The notes beneath the pieces are model-generated. The model ran no database searches, was not told where the DNA came from, and saw only the letters and a program-made list of their open reading frames with translations. Shown piece by piece: positions 53,813 through 62,551 of a stretch of DNA of 64,000 nucleotides; positions within the stretch are counted from its first letter, which is position 1; each line of letters begins with the position of its first letter. The translations under genes and the position numbers were made by a program. The stretch comes from Sphingomonadales bacterium (GTDB lineage: Bacteria > Bacteroidota > Bacteroidia > Flavobacteriales_D > Crocinitomicaceae): the NCBI GenBank assembly GCA_016872115.1, contig VHBC01000003.1, forward strand, positions 111,801-175,800, given 5' to 3'.

Positions 53813-56800
53813 ATGACAAAGGTACTCAAAATCGCGGGCCTATCCATTGCCATTCTCTTGGAGTGGTTTTTCATTTTTGTCATTGTATTGGTATTCGCCA
53901 TTCGGAGCTCAGCTGTTCAAACCTTTTTGGCCAAGCGTGCTACTTCTTTTCTAAGTCATGAATTAAATACAAAAGTTCGGGTAGGTGCAGTTGATATCGT
54001 TTTGTTTCGCCATATCGACCTCAAAGATATTTACATCGAAGAGCAATCTAAATTGCAGCCCATCCTAGCGCTTAAACATTTGTATTTGGGACTCGATCAA
54101 TTCAAATTGCTTCAAAATAAAGTCTTGATCAATGAACTTCGGCTTTATGGAGGGAAGATCAATCTTAGTCGCTTACCACGAGACGGCAAATACAATTTTG
54201 CCTTCATTGAAGATTATTTTAGCGCAGACACACCTCGTAAATCTAAACAAGAATTCGAAATTAATCTAGCACAACTTTCGTTGCAGCACATCGACTTTAA
54301 ATACCACGACCTGCGTACCGATACCCTGGCTTTTGGCATTGATTACGACCATATCGAATTGCAAGATTTGCACTTGAGCGCTACAGACATTCTCTCCAAA
54401 GGGGACCTGATGAAATGTCAGATTAGAAAACTAGGCTTCAAGGAACGCTCTGGTTTTGAACTCAAGCAGCTCAAGGCATATGCGTACTATTCTTCAAGGG
54501 GAATTGTTCTTCGAAAAGCATTGCTGCAGACAGCCAACACGACCTTATTGCTGCCAAAACTTGCCCTAAGAACAAAAAGTGAAGCTGATTTTACAGATTT
54601 TGAAGATAGAGTCGAATTCGATATAGCTGTAGCCCCCAGTAAAGTAAATCTGACTGATGTCGCCTATTTTGCGCCCGATATGCGCGGTATGGATCAAACT
54701 GTATATGTTTCGGGAAAGGTTCAAGACAAATTGCGCGCACTTCAAATCAAAGATCTTCAGTTGCGCTTTGGAAAAGCATCGCTACTTCAGGCACAGCTTC
54801 AACTACCAGACTTTCGCAAAGAAACCGCCCAACTTTGGTTTCAAGAAACAATTACCAAAGCGCATGTGGATTTAACAGATATTGAAAATTTACATTTACC
54901 CAAGGGTGTTTCTTCTATTTTCATTCCTGAAATGCTTAAAAAAGCGCAGTTCATTGAATTAAAGCAAGCGCAACTTTCTGGATTTCCCGAGCAGCTGACC
55001 GTTTCTATTCAAAATGTCAAAACAGCTTTGGGGTCACTTTCCTTAGCGCCAATCCGCTTGACAAATACGCCTAAAGAATTCACCATAAAAGGCGTCCGAG
55101 ATTCTTCGTTTTTGGCGCTCGATCAGTTTCAATTAGGTTCTTTACTTGAAGTCTCCGAAATTGGTGCAATGAGTGGTGCTTTTCAATTCGAATTGGCTTT
55201 GGGTAGCAATGGTAGCTTTGGCTTGTCTGATTGTAGCGGATTCATCAGTCATTTTTTGGTGAACAACTACAATTACGCGAACATTGAAATAGCCGAAACC
55301 AGCATTCAGAACGAACAATTGCTGTCTAAATTAGTCGTCAATGATCCGCATCTTGAATTGAGTAGTATACTGCAATTAAATCTTACTATTGCACCGAGCT
55401 ATCAAATACAAACCAATATCGAACGCGCCAATTTGTATGCGCTCCACCTGAGTTCTCTTCCTGGCGATGAGCTCAAAACGAAAATCAATTTAGGAATCGA
55501 GGGCCCGAGTTGGTCTGAGGTGGTTGGCTTTGCAAGTTTTAAAGACTACAGCTACCAGGTAGATGAGCATGTCATTGCAGGAGAACTAGCACAATTACAC
55601 TATCGTAAAACAGGGCAAAAGACCAATATTGACCTCAGTTCGGCCGTCCTAGACTTTTCTATCGATGGAATATTAGATGAGCCTACCCTTGAAGCCGATT
55701 TATTGCATCATCTGGCCATTTTATACCCACCTATAGACGGTGCAGCGCGTAGTTTTGTGCATAGCTCGGCGCATTTTGATTTCAATTTATTAGCGCGCAA
55801 TACGACAGAATTACTCGCTATATTTTTACCTGAGCTTCAACTTACCAATGGCACAACCATCAATGGCTCCTTTAATTCTAAAGCTGAAGACCTCCAAATT
55901 CAAGTAAAAAGCGCGCAAATTATATACAATTCGATAGAAATCTCTAATCTCGCATTCAAAGAAAATATCCTTCACGACGCTGTTAATGGCGCTCTATATG
56001 TAAAAGAGTTGCGCATTGCAGATTCCACTGCATTTCACGACCTCCAGTTGGTCAATAAAGGTGGTCATGGCATTCAAGAGGCAACGCTCAGTTGGGACCC
56101 AAACACCGACGATTTCTCGGAACTCAAATGGCGCACCACCATCTTGCCCAATGACTACATTAGTTTTGCATTGCAACCCTCTTTTTTTACCATCAATGGC
56201 GTAGAGTGGAAAATTGCCAATAAATCTGATATCACGCTGGCTTCCAATGAGATGAGTATAACTGATTTTGAACTCAATAGAGGATACCAGCGCATACAAA
56301 TCAATGGTTGTTTGTCCGATAATAAACGCGATCAACTACGCTTTGATGTTGTAGGTCTTGACCTCGGAGAACTTTCCGCCTTGGTGGGGCTTCCCAATCA
56401 GTACAGTGGCCGCTTCAGTGGTTGGGGTACGCTTAGCACACCTTTTACCAATCTTAACATCGCGGCCGATGCCAATCTCGAACAACTGCAAATTGATGGG
56501 TTATCTGTTGGAGACATTATGTTGCATTCCGATTGGAATGACGCAAGGCAGAGTATCGTTTTGGAAGGAACTCTACAGTACCGTAACGAACGCACCTTTG
56601 ATTTTGATGGTCTTTATAAACTCAAAGAGGATGCCCTCGATTTAGGCCTCAATTTCAAGCAAACCGATATTTCTTTAGCAAATGCGTTCATGGATCCCGA
56701 GGTGGTCAAAGGAATCAAAGGTAAACTCAATGGCCGCTTGCGACTAACGGGTAGCCCGAGTCAACCAAAGTTAGTTGGAAAGCTGCGCCTGCAAGAAGGC

Positions 56801-58387
56801 GGTGCAGAAATTGCATTATTGGGTGTAGCCTACCAACTAGATGGCCTCATCCAAGTAACCGACGACGCTTTTTTCCTCGACAACTTCCCAATTAAAGATC
56901 CAGAAGGGAATGTTGCTTATTTATCGAGTGCCATAAACCACACCAATTTTGATAAATGGAACTACGACATTCAAATCAATTTTGAAGACGACCTCAAGAA
57001 AATAGACCCGCGTACCAATCAGCTTGTTCCAATAGAAAAATTCCTGGTGTTGAATACCAAGTATAAAGAAGGAGATGTGTATTACGGGAAAGCTTATGGC
57101 CGCGGTACGGCGAACATTTTTGGCACCATGAGCAATACAGAAATTACCGTAGATGCCACCACCCGTAAAGGTACCGAAGTCATTTTTCCGATGTATGGTA
57201 TGTCTGAAATCGACGACGAAGACAATTTTGTTCAGTTTGTTGAACGCAGTGTAGCGACGCAAATAGAACAACAAGGCATCGACTTCACCGGTCTGGACCT
57301 CGACCTTAATTTTCACATCACACCCGATGCCAACATGAAACTCATTTTCAATGACCAGACAGGTGATGAAATCACAGCCCGAGGCAGCGGAGAGCTCAAT
57401 ATCAAGCTTGATCAATACAACCAGCTCACCATGAACGGCCCTTATGTCATTGCCAAAGGAAGTCGTTATAACTTTGCTTTGGGTTCAATCAAACAAACTT
57501 TTGACATCGAGGGCGGTTCCAAAATTGAATGGACTGGCGACCCCTACAACGCCGATATTAGCATCAATACCGTAACCCCAAAACGGGCCTCAATTTTAGA
57601 GCTAAGTCCTGAAATCCAAGACAACACGCTAGTGAATCAGGAGATTCTATGTTACCTGAAGCTCAGCGAGTCTTTGCTAACGCCTAAAATTACATTTGAC
57701 TTAGTGGCGCCGCGTACTACCGAAACAGGAAAAGCGCTCATCGACCGCATTAAATCTGACCCGGACGAACTCAACCGTCAGTTCTTTTCTTTGTTGCTCG
57801 TCAGTAAGTTTCAGCCGCTTAAAGGCAATCTTTCTGCGGGCGGTTCAGCTGCACTCGATTTGCTTGAATCTCAGATCAATGCTGCATTAGGTAAATTATC
57901 TGACAACTACAAATTAAATGTAGATTATGGTTCCGATGAAATAGCCGGAGAAAGTAAAGTGGAGCTTGGTGTTGCAAAAGGTTTCCTCGATGATAAATTG
58001 GTTATTACGGGTAGCTTTGGTGTAGAAAACCGCAGCACGGCAGGTTCAAACGGTACCCAAGCTTATACCAATTCAATGATTGGGGATGTTAATATTGAGT
58101 ACAAAATTCAGGATAATTTCCGTGTAAGAGCGTTTAATCAATCCAACACCAACTCGGTCAATGAAAACCAGGGTCCGTTTACACAAGGTTTTGGTGTATC
58201 ATATTTCGAAGAGTTTCATCGTTTTTCAGATTTAGCGTTTGTCAAACAACTCAAGCAGCTTTTTGAAAAAGGGCCAAAAAAATCCGGTGCGCCAAAGAGC
58301 AAAAAACATAGACAACCTGTAACTTTATCACAAAATGAAAAAAGTACTAGTAGCCAACCGCGGCGAGATCGCTCGACGCGTGCTTAG
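53813..58387 (+). CDS. tamB: TamB-family lipid-transfer/assembly protein
   Basis: A 1524-aa AsmA/TamB-like protein. The ATG at 53813 gives an N-terminal anchor helix (LKIAGLSIAILLEWFFIFVIVLVFAI). The track's 53435 start reads through the tsaD gene and is rejected. A long repetitive beta region forms the groove-shaped rod that moves lipid or helps Omp85 assembly. The C-terminal DUF490 domain is recognisable in SRYNFALGSIKQTFDIEGGSKIEWTGDPYNADI. A short basic tail (PKSKKHRQPVT) overlaps the next gene by 53 nt. The Omp85 protein at 21018 could be its partner. Confidence 0.92.
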   Translation: MTKVLKIAGLSIAILLEWFFIFVIVLVFAIRSSAVQTFLAKRATSFLSHELNTKVRVGAVDIVLFRHIDLKDIYIEEQSKLQPILALKHLYLGLDQFKLLQNKVLINELRLYGGKINLSRLPRDGKYNFAFIEDYFSADTPRKSKQEFEINLAQLSLQHIDFKYHDLRTDTLAFGIDYDHIELQDLHLSATDILSKGDLMKCQIRKLGFKERSGFELKQLKAYAYYSSRGIVLRKALLQTANTTLLLPKLALRTKSEADFTDFEDRVEFDIAVAPSKVNLTDVAYFAPDMRGMDQTVYVSGKVQDKLRALQIKDLQLRFGKASLLQAQLQLPDFRKETAQLWFQETITKAHVDLTDIENLHLPKGVSSIFIPEMLKKAQFIELKQAQLSGFPEQLTVSIQNVKTALGSLSLAPIRLTNTPKEFTIKGVRDSSFLALDQFQLGSLLEVSEIGAMSGAFQFELALGSNGSFGLSDCSGFISHFLVNNYNYANIEIAETSIQNEQLLSKLVVNDPHLELSSILQLNLTIAPSYQIQTNIERANLYALHLSSLPGDELKTKINLGIEGPSWSEVVGFASFKDYSYQVDEHVIAGELAQLHYRKTGQKTNIDLSSAVLDFSIDGILDEPTLEADLLHHLAILYPPIDGAARSFVHSSAHFDFNLLARNTTELLAIFLPELQLTNGTTINGSFNSKAEDLQIQVKSAQIIYNSIEISNLAFKENILHDAVNGALYVKELRIADSTAFHDLQLVNKGGHGIQEATLSWDPNTDDFSELKWRTTILPNDYISFALQPSFFTINGVEWKIANKSDITLASNEMSITDFELNRGYQRIQINGCLSDNKRDQLRFDVVGLDLGELSALVGLPNQYSGRFSGWGTLSTPFTNLNIAADANLEQLQIDGLSVGDIMLHSDWNDARQSIVLEGTLQYRNERTFDFDGLYKLKEDALDLGLNFKQTDISLANAFMDPEVVKGIKGKLNGRLRLTGSPSQPKLVGKLRLQEGGAEIALLGVAYQLDGLIQVTDDAFFLDNFPIKDPEGNVAYLSSAINHTNFDKWNYDIQINFEDDLKKIDPRTNQLVPIEKFLVLNTKYKEGDVYYGKAYGRGTANIFGTMSNTEITVDATTRKGTEVIFPMYGMSEIDDEDNFVQFVERSVATQIEQQGIDFTGLDLDLNFHITPDANMKLIFNDQTGDEITARGSGELNIKLDQYNQLTMNGPYVIAKGSRYNFALGSIKQTFDIEGGSKIEWTGDPYNADISINTVTPKRASILELSPEIQDNTLVNQEILCYLKLSESLLTPKITFDLVAPRTTETGKALIDRIKSDPDELNRQFFSLLLVSKFQPLKGNLSAGGSAALDLLESQINAALGKLSDNYKLNVDYGSDEIAGESKVELGVAKGFLDDKLVITGSFGVENRSTAGSNGTQAYTNSMIGDVNIEYKIQDNFRVRAFNQSNTNSVNENQGPFTQGFGVSYFEEFHRFSDLAFVKQLKQLFEKGPKKSGAPKSKKHRQPVTLSQNEKSTSSQPRRDRSTRA

Positions 58388-59819
58388 AACCCTAAAAAAA
58401 ATGGACATCAGAAGTGTGGCCATTTATTCTGACGCCGATGCCAATGCACCGCACGTCCTTGAAGCAGATGAAGCAGTTTATGTTGGGCAAAGCCCCTCCT
58501 CAGAAAGCTACCTCCAACAAGAAAAAATCATACAAATTTGTAAAGATTTGGGCGTAGACGGCGTACACCCCGGATACGGTTTCTTGTCAGAAAACGCTGG
58601 CTTTGCTCGTAAATTGAAAGCAGAAGGTATCAAACTTATTGGTCCATCTCCAGAATCTATGGAGGTCATGGGAGACAAACTCTCTGCCAAACAAGCTGTA
58701 AAATCGTACAACGTGCCTTTAGTTCCGGGGGTTGACGAAGCCATTTCCGATGTTTCAGCCGCTAAGAAAATTGCCGTAGAAGTTGGCTACCCGATACTCA
58801 TCAAGGCTTCGGCAGGCGGAGGCGGAAAAGGCATGCGCTTGGTACAAAACGAAGCCGAATTCGAAGAGCAAATGACCCTCGCTCAAAACGAAGCGCGTTC
58901 CTCTTTTGGCGACGACGCTGTTTTCATCGAAAAATTTGTCGACCAACCACGCCACATCGAAATTCAAGTGTTTGCCGACCAACATGGAAATGTGGTGTAC
59001 TTATTTGAACGCGAATGTTCTGTTCAGCGCCGTCATCAGAAAGTCGTAGAGGAAGCGCCTAGTGCGGTGCTCACCCCGGCAATTCGCCAACAAATGGGCG
59101 AAGCAGCAGTGGCTGTTTGTAAAGCGTGTAACTACGAAGGAGCAGGCACCGTAGAATTTTTGATCGATGCTGGTTTGAATTTTTATTTCTTGGAAATGAA
59201 TACCCGTTTGCAAGTTGAGCATCCGGTAACCGAAGAAATTACTGGCCTAGACCTCGTTGAGTGGCAAATCAGAGTGGCGCGTGGCGAGCGCTTGCCAAAA
59301 CTCCAAGATGAATTACAAATCAACGGCCATGCTATAGAGGTGCGTGTTTATGCAGAAGACACCCTCAGCGGCTTTACGCCTGACATCGGCACCCTCGACC
59401 GCTACCGCATTCCTTCTGGCCGTTACATTCGCGTCGACGACGCATTTGAAGAGGGCATGGAAATTCCGATCTATTACGATCCCATGATTGCCAAATTAGT
59501 TGTTTGGGGTAAAACGCGTCAAGAAGCCATAGAGCGCTGCATCACCGCCATCGATAGCTACCAAATTTCAGGCGTTAAAACAACCCTTGATTTTGGTAAG
59601 TTCGTACTCAAGCATCCGGCATTCCAAAGTGGGAAATTTGACACCAATTTTGTCAAGACGCATTTTGCTGACCCCAATTTACTTAAAGAGGCCATGCAAG
59701 AAGAGGAGCGCGCTTTGGTGTTTGCACTTGATACCATTTGGCAAGATGTCCAAGCTATGAAGAAAAAGGCATTTGCCTCTAGAGACATCACCTCTTCATG
59801 GAAAAATCAAATCAGATAA
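58335..59819 (+). CDS. accC: Biotin carboxylase subunit of acyl-CoA carboxylase
   Basis: A 494-aa ATP-grasp enzyme that carboxylates biotin. Landmarks are KKVLVANRGEIARRVLRT, HPGYGFLSENAGFA, the glycine-rich ATP loop KASAGGGGKGMRLV, ECSVQRRHQKVVEEAPS, and the catalytic MNTRLQVEHPVTE. No biotin-carrier domain is attached, so a BCCP must be encoded elsewhere. It is longer than E. coli AccC (449 aa). Propionyl-CoA carboxylase use is possible; no carboxyltransferase gene adjoins. The start overlaps tamB by 53 nt. Confidence 0.92.
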   Translation: MKKVLVANRGEIARRVLRTLKKMDIRSVAIYSDADANAPHVLEADEAVYVGQSPSSESYLQQEKIIQICKDLGVDGVHPGYGFLSENAGFARKLKAEGIKLIGPSPESMEVMGDKLSAKQAVKSYNVPLVPGVDEAISDVSAAKKIAVEVGYPILIKASAGGGGKGMRLVQNEAEFEEQMTLAQNEARSSFGDDAVFIEKFVDQPRHIEIQVFADQHGNVVYLFERECSVQRRHQKVVEEAPSAVLTPAIRQQMGEAAVAVCKACNYEGAGTVEFLIDAGLNFYFLEMNTRLQVEHPVTEEITGLDLVEWQIRVARGERLPKLQDELQINGHAIEVRVYAEDTLSGFTPDIGTLDRYRIPSGRYIRVDDAFEEGMEIPIYYDPMIAKLVVWGKTRQEAIERCITAIDSYQISGVKTTLDFGKFVLKHPAFQSGKFDTNFVKTHFADPNLLKEAMQEEERALVFALDTIWQDVQAMKKKAFASRDITSSWKNQIR

Positions 59820-59885
59820 AACATTTAAGTAGAGCAGTTTTTGGCTCTTGAAAAAAACGTACTTTTACGGCGCAAATTTGACAGT

Positions 59886-61097
59886 ATGAACTTACACGAA
59901 TTCCAAGGAAAAGCAATTCTCAAAAAATACGGTGTGGCCGTTCAAGAAGGTATTGTAGTTGACAGCATTGAAAAAGCTGTGCCTGCAGCCAAACAACTCA
60001 CGGAAGAAACAGGCACATCTTGGTACGTTGTTAAAGCCCAAATTCACGCAGGTGGACGTGGAAAAGGAACTGTCGAAGAAACAGGTTCTCATGGTGTGGT
60101 GCTAGCCAAAGGCATCGATCAAGTCGAAGAAAAAGTAGCGGGCATTTTGGGAGGGCACCTTACTACACTACAAACAAATGGCAAAGGCAAAAAAGTAAAC
60201 CAAGTACTCATTGCCCAAGATGTTTACTATCCAGGCCCATCTGAAGTACAAGAATTTTATATGTCTGTACTTCTAGACCGCGAGTCTGGCCGCAATGTCA
60301 TTATCTATTCTACAGAAGGTGGCATGAACATCGAGCACGTTGCCGAGCACACCCCAGAAAAACTTTTCAAAGAACACGTCGACCCACGCGTTGGCCTTCA
60401 AGGTTTCCAGGCGCGCAAAATCGCATTTAACCTCGGTTTGTCAGGTGAAGCCTTCAAAAACATGGTCAAATTCGTACCGGCGCTCTACAACGCTTATGTG
60501 GGCATAGATGCTTCTATGTTTGAAATCAACCCACTTTTTAAAACCTCTGATGACAAAATCATCGCTGTTGACGCCAAAGTTAGCCTAGACGGCAACGGTT
60601 TGTTCCGTCACCCAGACCTCGCTGCATTGCGCGATAAATCAGAAGAAGACCCAACCGAAGTCGAAGCCGACGAAGCTGGCCTCAATTTCGTCAAATTAGA
60701 CGGCAACGTTGGTTGTATGGTCAACGGTGCGGGCCTCGCAATGGCCACTATGGACATCATCAAACTTTCTGGTGGCCACCCAGCCAACTTCCTAGATGTC
60801 GGAGGTACCGCCAACGCAGAGCGCGTTGAGAAAGCATTCCATATCATCCTCAAAGACCCGAACGTAAAAGCCATCCTCATCAATATCTTTGGTGGTATCG
60901 TTCGCTGTGACCGTGTAGCCCAAGGAATCGTCGATGCCTATAAAAACATCGGCGAAATTCCAGTGCCAATCATTGTTCGCCTTCAAGGTACCAACGCCGA
61001 AGAAGCCAAGCGCCTCATCGACGAATCTGGCCTCAATGTCCACTCGGCAGTCCAACTCCAAGAAGCTGCCGATTTGGTAAAAGAAGTGTTGGCGTAA
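59886..61097 (+). CDS. sucC: Succinyl-CoA synthetase beta subunit
   Basis: A 403-aa ATP-grasp subunit of the TCA-cycle enzyme that makes ATP or GTP from succinyl-CoA. It starts [17 protein letters not shown] at ATG 59886. Motifs include [27 protein letters not shown] and the C-terminal [16 protein letters not shown] with FEINP. The sucD partner is not in this window. A UUCG terminator follows, and beyond it lies a decayed icd gene. Confidence 0.96.
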   Translation: MNLHEFQGKAILKKYGVAVQEGIVVDSIEKAVPAAKQLTEETGTSWYVVKAQIHAGGRGKGTVEETGSHGVVLAKGIDQVEEKVAGILGGHLTTLQTNGKGKKVNQVLIAQDVYYPGPSEVQEFYMSVLLDRESGRNVIIYSTEGGMNIEHVAEHTPEKLFKEHVDPRVGLQGFQARKIAFNLGLSGEAFKNMVKFVPALYNAYVGIDASMFEINPLFKTSDDKIIAVDAKVSLDGNGLFRHPDLAALRDKSEEDPTEVEADEAGLNFVKLDGNVGCMVNGAGLAMATMDIIKLSGGHPANFLDVGGTANAERVEKAFHIILKDPNVKAILINIFGGIVRCDRVAQGIVDAYKNIGEIPVPIIVRLQGTNAEEAKRLIDESGLNVHSAVQLQEAADLVKEVLA

Positions 61098-61120
61098 GCA
61101 CTACATTTATTTATATTTTC

Positions 61121-61147
61121 AAAAGCCATCTTCGGATGGCTTTTTTT
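61121..61147 (+). terminator. UUCG-loop terminator after sucC
   Basis: AAAAGCCATC-TTCG-GATGGCTTTT forms a 10-bp stem with a UUCG loop, then T3 before ATG. Confidence 0.92.
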
Positions 61148-61179
61148 ATGCTCATCATAAAATTTATAAATAAAACCAA

Positions 61180-61515
61180 ATGACAGAAAAACGTCAATTT
61201 TGCCAATCATGGATGCCACACTTTCTATTTTAGACGCTGCTGGCGCACAATTGGCTTACGATGAAATTGAGATTGGAGAAAAGGTATATTTGGCAGGCAA
61301 TACTGCCTGAATCAGTCCAGAGGCTTGGGATACCATCAGACGCAACAAAGTCTTTTTAAAAGCCCCCATAACAATACCTCAGGGTGGCGAATACAAGAGC
61401 TTGAACGTTTCTACACGTAAGTTTTTGGGTTTGTATGCCTATATCCGTCCTTGTTTTAGTTTGCATCCGTATGTGTCTACAAAACACCCGAAAATGGATT
61501 TGGTGATTATTCTGC
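61180..61515 (+). pseudogene. icd: Decayed isocitrate dehydrogenase gene (5' fragment)
   Basis: ATG 61180 opens MTEKRQ, the normal start of dimeric isocitrate dehydrogenases. The next family segment, holding GDGIGPEI, is missing. The frame then changes, and from 61209 it reads MDATLSILDAAGAQLAYDEI. That continues with GEKVYLAGNTA, a TGA at 61308-61310 where glycine is expected, then ISPEAWDTIRRNKVFLKAPIT and KSLNV, YVSTKHPKMDLVII. Similarity stops there, before the conserved RENEEDLYAG. About 300 residues are lost. Deletion, frameshift, nonsense codon and 3' truncation together make a dead gene. The visible part is well preserved, so the loss looks recent. Its tail runs into the GT9 gene's 3' end. 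Confidence 0.85.
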
Positions 61516-61579
61516 ACCTTACGACCTACAGGGAAGCTTTGTTATTTGACAACGGAAAAATTTCTTCAGCGGTTCGTGG

Positions 61580-62551
61580 TCAACAGGTTGAAATATCGAG
61601 CTGACCACACTTAAAATGCGCTTTAGGACATGCTTTGTGTCCGTGTAAACCACAAGGCCGGCAAGCCAAATTTTTAACTTCTATCAGCTGCGCGTTGTCA
61701 GAAAGCGGTCCAAAACCGAATTCAGGTACAGTTGAACAGAAAAAGGCGGTCACCGGTGCATTGGTTGCCGAAGCCAAATGCAGGGGCCCCGAGTCATTGA
61801 CATAATTGTGTTGTGCACCAGCCATTAGCGCGGCCGATTGCAACAGCGAAAGTTCACCGGCAAGGTTTATTATTTGGGCATCTGGGGCTTTATTTTTAAG
61901 TGCTTCGAGATCTTTACGATCGGTAGGAGCCCCAAGTAAATATATGCTTGCATTGGTTTGCTTTAATTTTTCAATTAATTGAAGCCAAATGTGTTCCGGC
62001 GCTTGTTTGGTAAACCAAACACTGGTTGGCGCCATACAGTAATATGCGTTGTTTTGCAGTGCTTTTACCTTGTCTTGATCTAATTGACTAGGGTAGAGTT
62101 GCGGCCGACGTTTTGGCGCAATAATTAAGTCTGAAATAAGCGATAAGTTACGGTCGACTTCGTGCCAATTGGCTTTCATTTGATGGGGAAAGCGCTTGGC
62201 ATAAAGCAGCGAAAGTGGATTTTTCTGAAAACCCCTACTTTCCTTTCCATTTGCCAATAGCGTTAAAATTCCTGAACTTGCAAAACGTTGAAGATTGATA
62301 ACCAGGTCGTAATATTGTTGGCGCAACGTTTTGCCTAAAGCGAGTATATTTTTGACCTTTTTTTGTTTGTCAAAAACAAAAACCTTGCTTAAAAATGGAT
62401 GCCCTTCTAAAAGACTTTCATTGCCTTTTTTGACGACGACATCTATTTGTGCATGCGGATATGCAGCATGTAGGTTTTCCCAAATAGGTGAAGCGAGAAC
62501 GACATCTCCTAAAAAAGCAGTTTGAATCACAAGGATGCGGTCTAAATTCAT
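61580..62551 (-). CDS. Glycosyltransferase family 9 (heptosyltransferase-like)
   Basis: A 323-aa GT-B glycosyltransferase acting in lipopolysaccharide or surface glycan synthesis at the inner membrane's cytoplasmic face. The N-terminus MNLDRILVIQTAFLGDVVLASP is diagnostic. The C-terminal donor site contains YVNDSGPLHLASATNAPVTAFF and the family's C-rich end (CRPCGLHGHKACPKAHFKCG). The start overlaps the 3' end of the gliding-type surface protein gene by four bases (ATGA). Precise sugar specificity cannot be read. Confidence 0.92.
   Translation of the reverse strand: MNLDRILVIQTAFLGDVVLASPIWENLHAAYPHAQIDVVVKKGNESLLEGHPFLSKVFVFDKQKKVKNILALGKTLRQQYYDLVINLQRFASSGILTLLANGKESRGFQKNPLSLLYAKRFPHQMKANWHEVDRNLSLISDLIIAPKRRPQLYPSQLDQDKVKALQNNAYYCMAPTSVWFTKQAPEHIWLQLIEKLKQTNASIYLLGAPTDRKDLEALKNKAPDAQIINLAGELSLLQSAALMAGAQHNYVNDSGPLHLASATNAPVTAFFCSTVPEFGFGPLSDNAQLIEVKNLACRPCGLHGHKACPKAHFKCGQLDISTC

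Noticed and set aside
61308-61310. UGA recoding (selenocysteine or glycine) in the icd fragment
   Set aside because: The same fragment also has a frameshift deletion and a 3' truncation, and UGA ends other genes in the window normally.
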